Assembly (NCBI GenBank): GCA_052145115.1
Contig: JBKQPG010000006.1
Coordinates: 1-64,000, forward strand
Direction of reading: 5' to 3'
Length of the DNA stretch: 64,000 bases
From: CAIVVT01 sp052145115
Lineage (GTDB): Bacteria > Acidobacteriota > Terriglobia > Bryobacterales > Bryobacteraceae
Position numbers and translations under genes: made by a program. How positions within the stretch are numbered: position 1 is the first letter of the stretch; every line of letters starts with the position of its first letter. This document shows, piece by piece, positions 8,388 through 17,600 of the stretch. The notes under the pieces are model-generated. The model searched no databases, was not told the origin of the DNA, and saw nothing but the letters and a program-made list of their open reading frames with translations.

Positions 8388-8676
8388 CGAGGCCCGCGCT
8401 CTCAATGCGGAGCCGAAGCTGTGGCCGCGCCCGCCGCCGATCCGACTTCGAAAATCGATTCCGGCTGCATGGATCGAACTGGTGCTGCATGAGGGGCGCA
8501 ACCGGCAGGTCCGGCGCATGACGGCCGCCATCGCCTTTCCCACTCTGCGGCTTGTGCGATGGGCCATCGACCCAGTCACGCTAGGCCCGCTCGCTCCCGG
8601 CGAGTGGTGCGACCTGCGCCCGCGCGAGCTGCCGCTGCTGCGGCGGCTGACAGCCCGGCCCGGTGATTTGCGGTAG
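8388..8676 (+). pseudogene. Truncated duplicate of the pseudouridine synthase gene
   Basis: This block repeats 6421-6700, starting abruptly at CGAGGCCCGCG and encoding the last ~95 residues with the HEGRNRQVRRM motif intact. The catalytic Asp loop and N-terminal half are missing, so it cannot be a working enzyme. The fragment, its leader and the next gene together form the second copy of a tandem block. The frame continues upstream into unrelated sequence, which is not a gene. The 402-base interval 8310-8712 holds nothing else. Confidence 0.88.
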
Positions 8677-8705
8677 CCTGAAGGCGAAATTCGCAATCTG
8701 TGACA
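8664..8705 (+). promoter_or_regulatory. Conserved leader element, copy B
   Basis: TGATTTGCGGTAGCCTGA and following bases, matching copy A (6698-6739) and copy C (13548-13589 minus). It overlaps the stop of the rluE remnant and ends just before the second GT-C gene. Confidence 0.5.
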
Positions 8706-8712
8706 AAGACTT

Positions 8713-10251
8713 ATGACTCCGTCGATTCTCCGCGATCGATCTCCCCTGGTTCGATTCATGGGCGCTGTTGACGCTTCTCTGGAACGGCATTTCTGGCGCT
8801 GGGCCGCTCTTTTTGTGGTGCTGCTCCTGGCCTGTTCGATCGCAATCGACTTGCGGGAGAAGATGTGGAACGACGAGTTGTTCACCCTCGCCATGGCGCA
8901 GCAGGGCGGCCCGGCCGAGATCGTAAAGGCGGCCGCCGCGGGCTGGGATACAGTACCGCTGTATGCCATCATCGTTCGTTCGCTGCTCCCGATCGTGAAA
9001 GATGACGCGCTCGCCATTCGCCTGCCCGCGACGCTTGGCTACTGCGGCATGGTTCTGTGCCTGCTGGCGTTCTGCCACCGGCGATTGCCGGCCGCGTACG
9101 CGTTTGTCGCTGCGCTGCTGGCCTGCGATGCGTGCCTTTTCTACGCCACCGACGGCCGCTCCTATGGCGTCGTGCTGGGCTGCGCCGCAGGGGCGCTGCT
9201 GTGCTGGCAAAGCGCGGCCGAGGGCCGCCGGAGAGGTCTGTCCCTCACACTGCTGGCGGTTTGCCTGGCGTTGATGATCGCCATGCATTATTACTCGATC
9301 TTTTTCCTGGTGCCGCTTTTCCTAGCGGAACTGGCGCGTGCGCGGGTGCCGCGAAAGCTCGACTTCGGCATTTTGGCAGCCATGCTGCCGGCCCTGCTGG
9401 TCCTAGCTTTGCATTACCCCTTGATGGCATCCAGCAGATATGTGACGACGCACTTCTGGTCGCCGGCACGCTGGAATATGATTCAGCCATTTTACAACTA
9501 TCTTATCTTCCAGATCCTGTACGTTTTTTCAGTCGTGCTAGTTGTTCTTGTCGTTTTCCCCAAATCGCCGGCACCGCAGAGTCCTCATGAGATAGAGATG
9601 CCGACGTATGAATGGGTGGCAATCGCCGCGCTTGCGTTGATGCCGCCCGTTGTGATCGCTGTATCAAGATACACCACGCATATCTTTGTCTATCGGTATA
9701 TCCTCTGGGCCATGATGGGTTCCGCAGTGCTGCTCGGCGCGTTGCTGTGCACGGTGTTCCGCGAACGGACCGCAGTGGGTGTGACTCTGCTCGGTCTCCT
9801 GGTGGTCTTGATTGCTGTGAAGGACATTATGACTCTGCGCAGCGCGTCCCTCCTGCGCGCGGGTGAAGAGGTGCGCCGGGAATTGGAGATGTTACCGGAT
9901 GGCCGGGAGCCCATCGTGATTCCCGACGAGCACGTATTTATGGAGTTGTCTTACTACGCCCAGCCCCGGCTTCGAGAACGCTTTATTTATCCCATCAGCC
10001 CCGAGTTGGAACTGCGCTATAGGAAGTACGACAGCATCGCGCTCGGTATGGCCGCGTTCAGTCATAGTACCAAGCTCCACATCGAGGAGTTGGATCGGAT
10101 CCTGGCGCAGTATCCTCAGTTCTTACTCGCCGTCGTCCCTGAGGATTACCTGCCCCGGCATCTGGCCAGCGCGGGATACCGCGTGGTTCCCGTTCGCTCC
10201 GCGACCGCTCAGGCTGCTCTTTTTGAAGTGGAAGCGCCTCCAAGACAGTGA
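8713..10251 (+). CDS. GT-C fold membrane protein (GT39/ArnT-like), copy 2
   Basis: A 512-residue paralogue of the gene at 6747-8309, alike over its whole length, including SLERHFWRWAALFVVLLLACS at the first membrane segment and the acidic motif MWNDE (D54, E55). The loop after the motif (LFTLAMAQQGG here, IITVYLARQAN in copy 1) and the C-terminal soluble region have drifted most, which may reflect a different acceptor or donor. It arose by tandem duplication together with the rluE 3' end and leader. Likely role is polyprenyl-phosphate-dependent glycosyl transfer, by inference. Confidence 0.75.
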   Translation: MTPSILRDRSPLVRFMGAVDASLERHFWRWAALFVVLLLACSIAIDLREKMWNDELFTLAMAQQGGPAEIVKAAAAGWDTVPLYAIIVRSLLPIVKDDALAIRLPATLGYCGMVLCLLAFCHRRLPAAYAFVAALLACDACLFYATDGRSYGVVLGCAAGALLCWQSAAEGRRRGLSLTLLAVCLALMIAMHYYSIFFLVPLFLAELARARVPRKLDFGILAAMLPALLVLALHYPLMASSRYVTTHFWSPARWNMIQPFYNYLIFQILYVFSVVLVVLVVFPKSPAPQSPHEIEMPTYEWVAIAALALMPPVVIAVSRYTTHIFVYRYILWAMMGSAVLLGALLCTVFRERTAVGVTLLGLLVVLIAVKDIMTLRSASLLRAGEEVRRELEMLPDGREPIVIPDEHVFMELSYYAQPRLRERFIYPISPELELRYRKYDSIALGMAAFSHSTKLHIEELDRILAQYPQFLLAVVPEDYLPRHLASAGYRVVPVRSATAQAALFEVEAPPRQ

Positions 10252-10354
10252 TGTCGGGAATGACTCCCAACGGGCGGTCCTGCAGACGATGGGTTCGATC
10301 TGGGGGGAAGAGGTCATACCGAGACGCTGTGGGTAAGGGACGTCTTACGGCAGG

Positions 10355-11332
10355 CTAGCCGCCCTTGGTCGTAGAGTGGCGAGTTTCCGGTCGCGCCGTA
10401 TCTGGAAGCTTCTCGTAGTCCACAATATAGAGCGGCCGGCCGCGAGCCTGGTCCAGAGCGCGCCAGAGATACTCGCCGATTACGCCGATCATGAGCATTT
10501 CGGTGCCATGCAGGAGCAGCATCGCGATCATGAGCGATGACCATCCCGCTGCGCGGGTGCCGAAATAGACAACCTGTATCACCAGCGCGATCGAGCCCAG
10601 AATCCCCAAGCAGAACAGCAGCACTCCCAGGACAGCGATCAGACGAATCGGAGTAAAGGAGTAGGCTATGAAACCATCCAGAAAGTACTTCACTTTCTTG
10701 GCGAAGGACCATCCCGATTCCCCGATCTCCCTCGGCCGACGCGTATACGGAATTTCGTGGACCGGTCCGCTGGCGTTTATTACCTGCCCTTGCAGGAAGC
10801 CGTTGGGTTCGGGACGCACCAGCATCCGGTCGATCACGGCGCGATCGATCAGAAAAAAATCGAATCCGTTGGCGGGGAGATTGGGCAGCGCGTAGGCCTT
10901 CATGAGTCGATAGAAGAGCTTCGAAGGGACAGCGACAGACAGCGAATCCAGACGGTTGGCGCGAATTCCGAGGACCGTCTTCTGGCCCTCCTGCCACTTG
11001 TGGAACATCTCCGGAATGAGCTCGGGAGGATCCTGAAGGTCGGAGGAAATCACCGCCGCGCAGTCACCGGAGCAGGCGCGCAGCCCGGCAAAAATCGCCG
11101 CGACCTGGCCGAAGTTCCGAACCAGGTTCACAACCCCAGTTACAGCCGGATACTGGCGGTAAAGTGCTTCGAGATGCTCCAGGCTGTTATCCGGCGAACC
11201 GTCGTTCACCAGGATGATCTCATACCGGAATTCGCCGGCGTGCCGGTCGAGGACGTCCTTGATGATGTGAAAGTTCCGTTCGATGCTCAGGGCATCGCGG
11301 TAGACGGGCACGATGACGGAGAGCAGGCGCAT
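10355..11332 (-). CDS. Glycosyltransferase family 2, polyprenyl-phosphate sugar synthase type
   Basis: A 325-residue GT2 enzyme of the ArnC/GtrB/DPM1 group, which transfers a sugar from a nucleotide to undecaprenyl phosphate. The N-terminal GT-A domain shows VIVPVYRDALSIE, LVNDGSPDNS and the metal-binding SSDLQDPPE. Two C-terminal membrane segments follow (residues ~230-255 and ~265-290). The start is 3 bases from the end of the NeuD-like gene, so the two are cotranscribed. Its product would be a fitting donor for the GT-C proteins nearby. Confidence 0.92.
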   Translation of the reverse strand: MRLLSVIVPVYRDALSIERNFHIIKDVLDRHAGEFRYEIILVNDGSPDNSLEHLEALYRQYPAVTGVVNLVRNFGQVAAIFAGLRACSGDCAAVISSDLQDPPELIPEMFHKWQEGQKTVLGIRANRLDSLSVAVPSKLFYRLMKAYALPNLPANGFDFFLIDRAVIDRMLVRPEPNGFLQGQVINASGPVHEIPYTRRPREIGESGWSFAKKVKYFLDGFIAYSFTPIRLIAVLGVLLFCLGILGSIALVIQVVYFGTRAAGWSSLMIAMLLLHGTEMLMIGVIGEYLWRALDQARGRPLYIVDYEKLPDTARPETRHSTTKGG

Positions 11333-11335
11333 TGG

Positions 11336-12001
11336 TCAACTCGTCCTGATCACCCGGGCGGGCACGCCCACGGCGGTCGAGTGAGCAGGAATATCGGTGG
11401 TGACCACTGCGCCAGCGCCAATAATGGTCCCCTCGCCGATGCGGACACGGTCGATCACCGTGGCGCCCGCCCCGATGAAAACACTGTCCCCGATGTGGCA
11501 CCAGCCGCAAACGGCGGCGCCGGGATTGACGTTGACGAAATCGCCGATCTCACAATCGTGCGACACCGAGGCATTCACGTTGAGGATGGCATAGCGCCCG
11601 ATCCGTGAGCGCGAAGTGACCACGGCGCCCGGCGCCAGGAGCGTACCTGCGCCAATCTCCGAGCTGCCTACGCAGGCGGATGGATGGATCAGAGTCCATG
11701 GCCGCACCAGTCCCCCGCAGAGCTCCTCGATCTTTTTGACCATTGTGCGGCGGTCGCCATTGTCGCCCAAGGCGACCAGGCACCGGATTTCCCGCAGAGT
11801 GTCCGGCGGCTGGGAAAAAAACTCGGGCACTCCGCCGATGATCTCCAGACGCCCCTCGCAGCCTTTCGGCTTGGTGTCATCCACGAAGCCCAAAAACCGG
11901 CCACGCCAGCCTGTCCGGATCAGATCTTCTATGTAGGTTTGGATCTCGCTCCCGTGCCCGCCCGCGCCGACCACCACGACCGTTTCTTCAGCGGTCTGCA
12001 T
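11336..12001 (-). CDS. NeuD/PglD-family sugar O/N-acyltransferase
   Basis: A 221-residue acyltransferase. The N-terminal Rossmann-like part (VVVVGAGGHGSEIQTYI) binds the sugar nucleotide. The C-terminal left-handed beta helix of hexapeptide repeats (IGAGTLLAPGAVVTS, VNPGAAVCGWCHIGDSVFIGAGATV) binds acetyl-CoA. The catalytic base is likely His in VSHDCEIGDFV. In PglD-type pathways it acetylates the amino sugar made by a DegT aminotransferase, and a DegT gene overlaps it upstream by 14 bases, which supports a shared pathway. The exact sugar is unknown. Confidence 0.9.
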   Translation of the reverse strand: MQTAEETVVVVGAGGHGSEIQTYIEDLIRTGWRGRFLGFVDDTKPKGCEGRLEIIGGVPEFFSQPPDTLREIRCLVALGDNGDRRTMVKKIEELCGGLVRPWTLIHPSACVGSSEIGAGTLLAPGAVVTSRSRIGRYAILNVNASVSHDCEIGDFVNVNPGAAVCGWCHIGDSVFIGAGATVIDRVRIGEGTIIGAGAVVTTDIPAHSTAVGVPARVIRTS

Positions 12002-13283
12002 GTTGCTCTCCCGACGGCGGAGGGGGCACGCGCATGTCGCAGCGCAGCTCGCGAATTGCCGCGCTGTTCCGCTCCAGCAGGGCGCCGACCTCGCGCGGCT
12101 GTTCGATGCAGGTTCGGATCATCCGGCAGATCAATGCGATCTCATCCTGCGTCACCGCATCTCCGGCAGGCAACACGAGCACCCGCTCCACCAGCCGCTC
12201 GGTCTCGGGCAACAGCAGCCCGGCGTTGGGGAACAGGGACTTGTAAGGCTCCATGCGATGACACCCGGGATAAAAGTAACGGCGTGCCAGCACATTCTCG
12301 CACAGCAGCACGGTCAGCACATCGTTGCGGGAAATGCCCGTGGCGGCGGCGTCGATTTCCGCCACGACGAATTGGAAGTTCTGCGCTTCAGCGGTGTCGT
12401 AGCGAATGAGAGAAACGCCCGGCAGCCCGGCCAGCAAGGCTTCGTATTGGTTATAGCTGCGCCGGTTTTGCTCCACGATGGTCTCAAAATCCTCCAGCAC
12501 AGTGAGTCCCATGGCAGCGGAAAGCTCGTCCATCTTGCCGTTGGTGCCAATGTAGGTGACGCGATCGTAGCCCTCGAAACCGAAGTTCTTCATCAGGCGG
12601 CAACAGCGGGCCAGTTCGGAATCGTTGGTGACAACGGCCCCGCCTTCGCAGGTATGCAGGCACTTGGTGGCGTGAAAGCTGAACACTTCGGCGCGGCCGA
12701 ACGAACCGATCCTGCGCCCGTGGCAGGAACAGCCGAAGGCGTGGGAGGCGTCATACAGCAGCGTGAGGCCGCTGCGCTGCGCGATCGTCTCCAAGGCGTC
12801 CACGTCGCAGGGGCGGCCCCACAGATGGACGCCAATGATGCCCGTGGTGCGCGAAGTGATCATGCGCTCCACCAGTTCAGGGGCGAGGTTATGCGTGCGC
12901 GGATCGATGTCGCAGAAGACCGGGGTGATCTCCTGCCACTGCAGCGCATGCGCCGTAGCAATGAAGGTAAATGACGGAACGATTACCTCGCCATGCAACC
13001 CCAGCGCGCGAATGGCGATCTCCAGGGCCACCGTTCCGTTGCACATGGCCACGCAGTGCCGGACTCCCAGTTTCTGCTCGACGGCGCGTTCGAACTCCGT
13101 CACGAAACGGCCGGCATTGGACAGCCAGCGCCGGTCCAGCGCCTCGTTGACGCGGTCCAGGAAACGCTGACGGTTGCCGATGTTGGGCCGGCCCACGTGC
13201 AAAATGTGGTCGAACGCTCTTGGAGCGCCTGCGATGGCGAGGCCCGAAAGAGTAGTCTTGTCTACTTGTGAATTCATGCTCAT
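11988..13283 (-). CDS. DegT/DnrJ/EryC1/StrS sugar aminotransferase
   Basis: PLP-dependent aminotransferase of ~431 residues that converts a keto-sugar nucleotide to an amino sugar. Family blocks are CNGTVALEIAIRALGL, EVIVPSFTFIATAHA, DIDPRTHNL, LLYDASHAFG and FSFHATKCLHTCEGGAV, in which Lys forms the Schiff base. I chose ATG 13283; the frame is open to a GTG at 13316, and ATG 13277 is also possible. It is first in an operon with the NeuD-like acyltransferase and GT2 genes, and together they could make and mount an N-acetylated amino sugar. Confidence 0.93.
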   Translation of the reverse strand: MSMNSQVDKTTLSGLAIAGAPRAFDHILHVGRPNIGNRQRFLDRVNEALDRRWLSNAGRFVTEFERAVEQKLGVRHCVAMCNGTVALEIAIRALGLHGEVIVPSFTFIATAHALQWQEITPVFCDIDPRTHNLAPELVERMITSRTTGIIGVHLWGRPCDVDALETIAQRSGLTLLYDASHAFGCSCHGRRIGSFGRAEVFSFHATKCLHTCEGGAVVTNDSELARCCRLMKNFGFEGYDRVTYIGTNGKMDELSAAMGLTVLEDFETIVEQNRRSYNQYEALLAGLPGVSLIRYDTAEAQNFQFVVAEIDAAATGISRNDVLTVLLCENVLARRYFYPGCHRMEPYKSLFPNAGLLLPETERLVERVLVLPAGDAVTQDEIALICRMIRTCIEQPREVGALLERNSAAIRELRCDMRVPPPPSGEQHADR

Positions 13284-13831
13284 CCCTGCCGGCCCCCGTC
13301 TGCCTTCTTCTATCACCGGTCTTTCGCGCTTTACAGCTTCTTAGATAGGCACGTGAATCAGCGGAGCAGTCGTCACGGTGTCCTACGATCCTTCCACTGG
13401 ATGATCGCGTCGGAGAAAACCCTTGTTGCGGTTTCAGTAACTCTGCCAAGTTCCGACAACGCGTAACGCGTCAGGCGCTCGCTGTCCTGAGTGTCGTAAT
13501 AGAACGTCGCCAGTCAATCTCGCGAATGCTTCAGCCCAAACGCCTGTAGCCACGGATTCCCAATTTCGCTTCCAGGCTACCGCAAATCACCAGGCATTTC
13601 CGTTTTGCCTTTCCGGATTTCGCGATTGCACACCCAGCCGGAGCTGCGGTTGCCGACCGAGGGTATTCCGTGACCCATATTCAGTTCGCAGATTTTGGAG
13701 GCGGGCCCTTTGAACCCGCTTGTGCGGTCGAATTGCTGTGGCCAGCGCCGTGATTCGACGTGGTGGCGGGTCTCCAGTCCTCGCAAGGAGTCTGCTCCGC
13801 TTCGCGATGAATTCTGGCACGATGTAGATTG
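13284..13831. other. Intergenic region between divergent glycan genes
   Basis: About 548 bases with no convincing gene. It holds leader copy C (13548-13589, minus strand), which otherwise precedes each GT-C gene, and presumably the promoters of the divergent DegT operon and nucleotidyltransferase gene. Short minus-strand frames at 13577-13820 lack ribosome-binding sites and family features. Confidence 0.6.
13548..13589 (-). promoter_or_regulatory. Conserved leader element, copy C
   Basis: Read on the minus strand, TGATTTGCGGTAGCCTGGA and the next ~22 bases match copy A (6698-6739) at most positions, including the ending GGGAATCCG. It lies about 265 bases upstream of the DegT start and points toward that operon. 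Confidence 0.5.
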
Positions 13832-14695
13832 ATGCGAGTCCGAAAAGCCGTCATTACTGCCGCGGGACCGAGCCAGCGCCGGTTACCGCTTCAAAGCCTG
13901 ATCGACCGCGATGGAGTCGAGCGCAGCGTCCTCAACATCCTGGTGGACCGGATCGTTCAGGCCCGTCTCGAGGAGATCTGCGTGGTCATTGCTCCGGGGG
14001 ATGAACAGGCTTATCGTTCCGCCGCGGGCGAGCATGCGGGCATTGTCCGATTCGTCGAGCAGCCGCAGCCCCAAGGGTACGGCCAGGCGATCTATTGCGC
14101 GCGCGAATTTGTGGCGGGACATCCGTTCCTCCATTTGATGAGCGACCATATCTTCGTTGGCGGCGCGGGCGCGAGCTGCACCGAACGGCTGATCGAAACG
14201 GCGGAGACCGAGGAGTGCTCGGTCTCGGCGGTTCAGGCGACACGGGAAGGTCTGCTGCCGCACTTCGGTGCGATTGGCGGGCAACAGGAGCCCGGCCATG
14301 CGGACCTGTATAAGGTGGAGACGGTGCTGGAGAAGCCGACGCCCACGCAAGCGGAGCAGGAACTCATCGTCTCCGGATTGCGGTCGGGCCATTATCTTTG
14401 CTTTTCCGGGATGCACGTCCTCACGCCGGCCGTGATGACCATCCTGGGCGAGCTGCTCGACCAGCGCCCTGCCGAACGCTTTTCTCTGTCGGCCGCGCTG
14501 GCGGAGCTGGTGCAGCGCGAAAGGTATCTGGCCATGCGGACGACGGACCGCCGGGTCGATCTCGGCGCGCCGTACGGTCCGTTCATCGCGCAATTGCTGC
14601 TGGCGATGACCGGGCGGGACAAGACCGAAGTGCTCTCGCAAATTCTCGAGGCTTTGATTCTGCGCGAGGAGGCGGAGGCGAGGCCGGGCCAATGA
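13832..14695 (+). CDS. GalU-like sugar nucleotidyltransferase with altered signature
   Basis: A 287-residue protein of the nucleotidyl transferase family (GalU/RmlA fold). Features are an N-terminal beta-strand with ITAAGPSQRRLPLQSLID, the acidic motif LMSDH, HFGAIGG and VLEKP. In active GalU the signature is a glycine-rich AAGxGTRxxPxTK. Here the second glycine is replaced by PSQ and the lysine position reads Q, so catalysis may be altered or lost. The stop overlaps the next start as ATGA, meaning tight coupling to the kinase/uridylyltransferase fusion. TTG 13829 is an alternative start. Confidence 0.8.
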   Translation: MRVRKAVITAAGPSQRRLPLQSLIDRDGVERSVLNILVDRIVQARLEEICVVIAPGDEQAYRSAAGEHAGIVRFVEQPQPQGYGQAIYCAREFVAGHPFLHLMSDHIFVGGAGASCTERLIETAETEECSVSAVQATREGLLPHFGAIGGQQEPGHADLYKVETVLEKPTPTQAEQELIVSGLRSGHYLCFSGMHVLTPAVMTILGELLDQRPAERFSLSAALAELVQRERYLAMRTTDRRVDLGAPYGPFIAQLLLAMTGRDKTEVLSQILEALILREEAEARPGQ

Positions 14696-17600
14696 GCGAG
14701 TTGGTCCGCACCATTGTTTCCACCGATCCGGCCATTCGAAACCGGTCGCTCGAGGGCTTGTGCCGGGGCGCTTCCGCCGCCAGCCTGCTGGCCGAGTGCG
14801 AGGCCCTGGAGCGCTTGCGGCACAGCAGCGGCAACCTCTACGAGCGGGTGCGCGCGCTGGCCTTTCTGGCCGCCATCCAGCGCTACCATTTGGCCGCCCG
14901 GCCAGAAATCGCGTCCCGCGGCCACATTCCCGCGGACGGCTACGCGCACCTGCTGGCGCGGCATTTTGAGGAGGCGATCCGGTGCTTCCTGAATGCCCAA
15001 TCGAGCGCCGGGCCCAGCCGCGCGGTCTCGAGCGCGCTCGCTTCCGCCTACCGCGGGCTGGCCTTTCAGACGCTCGCCAACCAGGTCCGCCGCAGCGTGC
15101 GCAGCGTGCGCGGCAATCAATGGATGTTCCGCACCGGTCATCCCAGCGACTACCCGCTGACGTTGCGGCCCGAGCTGCTGCGCAAAGACCCCGCCACATC
15201 GCTGTACCCCGTGCTGTGCGAAGCCACGCCCGTGAGGATGGACCTCTCGCACAGCGCCTGGAGCGACATCTTCTATCTCGGTATGGACGACCCCGAAGGC
15301 GCCCGGGTCCTGAATGTGAGCATCGATCTGGCCGTGCTCGGCGCCGGCGCGAACGAGCCCCAGCCTCCGGTGGAAGCATACCTGAGGTTGATCGACGAGC
15401 CGGTCCTGCGCCTGACCAGCGTCGACCTGGGCGCCACGGCGGATGTCACCTCGATCGCCGAAGTCTTCGATTTCTCGAAGGACTACCTGGGGCTTCTCAA
15501 AGCGGGCATCATCGCCGCCGGCCTGGTTCCGCCCAGCATGGAGGGATCGACGGAGCCGCTCGCCGATCTGCTCGGCCGTTTGACGAGCCAGCCCGGCCAT
15601 GGAATCGAAATCGTCAGCCAGGTCAACGGGATTCCCAAAGGATCGCGCCTGGCCGTCTCGACCAGTCTGCTGGCCTGCATCATCGCGGCCGGAATGCGCG
15701 CCACGGCCCAGATCCGCGCTCTCACGGGCGGGCTGGAAGAACAGGACCGGCGGATCGTGGCCGCCCGCGCCATCCTCGGCGAATGGCTGGCCGGCAGCGG
15801 CGGCGGCTGGCAGGACTCGGGCGGCGTGTGGCCGGGCATCAAGTTGATCGAGGGCGTGGTGGCGCGCGAAGGCGACGTCGAGTGGGGCGTCAGCCGCGGC
15901 TGCCTGCTGCCCCGCCACCGCGAGCTTTCCGCGGCGGAAGTCAGCCCCAAGGCGCGGGCCCGGCTCCAGGAATCGTTGGTGTTGGTGCACGGCGGCATGG
16001 CCCAGGACGTCGGCCCCATCCTGGAACTGGTCTCGGAGAGGTACCTGCTGCGCAGTGAGGTGGAATGGAACGCCCGGCAGGAGGCCGCGGCCTTGTTGGA
16101 CCGCATCATCGAGTGTTTGAAAAACGGCGACATCCGGGGCCTCGGCGCTTGTACCCAGCGCACTTTCGACGGACCTATCCAGACCATCATTCCGTGGGCC
16201 GGCAATCACTACACCGAACAGTTGATCGAGCGCGCGCGGGAGGAGTTTGGAGCCGAGTTCTGGGGCTTCTGGATGCTCGGCGGAATGGCCGGCGGAGGCA
16301 TGGGGTTCCTGTTCGATCCGCGCGCCAGGCCGCGCGCTTTGGAGCGCCTGGCCGGCCTGATGAGCGAGGTCAAGCGGTCGCTTGAGCGCGCCGTGCCCTT
16401 CGCCATGGAACCTGTGGTCTACGACTGCGCCATCAACGAGCGCGGGACATGGGCCGCATTGCGCGCCGGCGAAACCGCCCTGCTGAGTCCGGGCTACTAC
16501 GCCCTGCATGTGCCGGCAATGGTGCGGCGCGATGGGCGGTCGCTCACGCCCGCCCGGCGCGGCGAGCTGGATACCTTCGGCCAGGCGTGCCGCGACCGGC
16601 CGGCCCTGGCCGGCATGGCGCGCACGGTGTTCGACCGCATGGCGCCGCACGCCGCATCGCGGGCCGGCGGGACGCTGCCCGGCCTCGAAGCGCTGCTCGC
16701 CGAATATGGCTTCGACCGCGATCAGCATGAGCGCTTCCGCTCCGATCTGCGCGCCGGCCGCGTCGGTCTGGCGCAGAACCGGTTGCCCGTCAATAGCAGC
16801 GTCGAGGACGTCGCGGCCGAAGAAATCCCCGATGCCCAGCAGGGGCTGCCCGCGCGACTGCGGCGGCTCGGCGAAGACGCCCTGCGCGCCGGCAGCGTGG
16901 CTGTCGTTTCGCTGGCCGGCGGCATCGGCACCCGCTGGACGCGCGGCGCCGGCGTGGTGAAAGCCCTGAATCCGTTCGCCCGGCTCAATCACCGTTTCTG
17001 CACCTTTTCCGAAATCCACCTAGCCCAGTCGCGCCAGATTTCCAGCCTGTGGTCGCGGCCAGTACCGCATGTGATCACGACCAGTTATCTGACGCATCAG
17101 CCGATTGAAGATACGCTCCGCGCGGCCGGCAATTACGGCTATCCGGGTCCGTTGTACGTCTCGCCCGGGCGGGTGGTCGGCTTGCGCCTGGTGCCCATGG
17201 TGCGGGACCTGCACTTCGCCTGGGAGGAACTGCCCCAGCCGCTGCTGCACGCGCGCAAGCAGAAAGCCCGCGACAGCGCCCGCGCCGCCTGGATGCACTG
17301 GGCCCGCAGCCGCGGCGAAGGATCGGATTACACCGATAATGTGCCCGAGCAATGCCTGCACCCGGTCGGGCATTGGTACGAACTGCCGAACATGCTGCGC
17401 AACGGCGTATTGAAAAGAATGCTGGACGAGAATCCGGCGCTGCGCTTTCTGCTGCTGCGCAATATCGACACGCTGGGTGCGAACCTCGACGCCGCGCTGC
17501 TCGGATGGCACATCGAATCGGGCGCCGCTCTGACCGCCGAACTCATTCCGCGCGAGGTGGAAGACCGCGGCGGCGGCCTGGCGCGCATCGACGGCAAGCT

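Noticed and set aside
14392..17019. 875-residue minus-strand frame
   Set aside because: Shadow of the kinase/uridylyltransferase fusion and the GalU-like gene in GC-rich DNA; no motifs.
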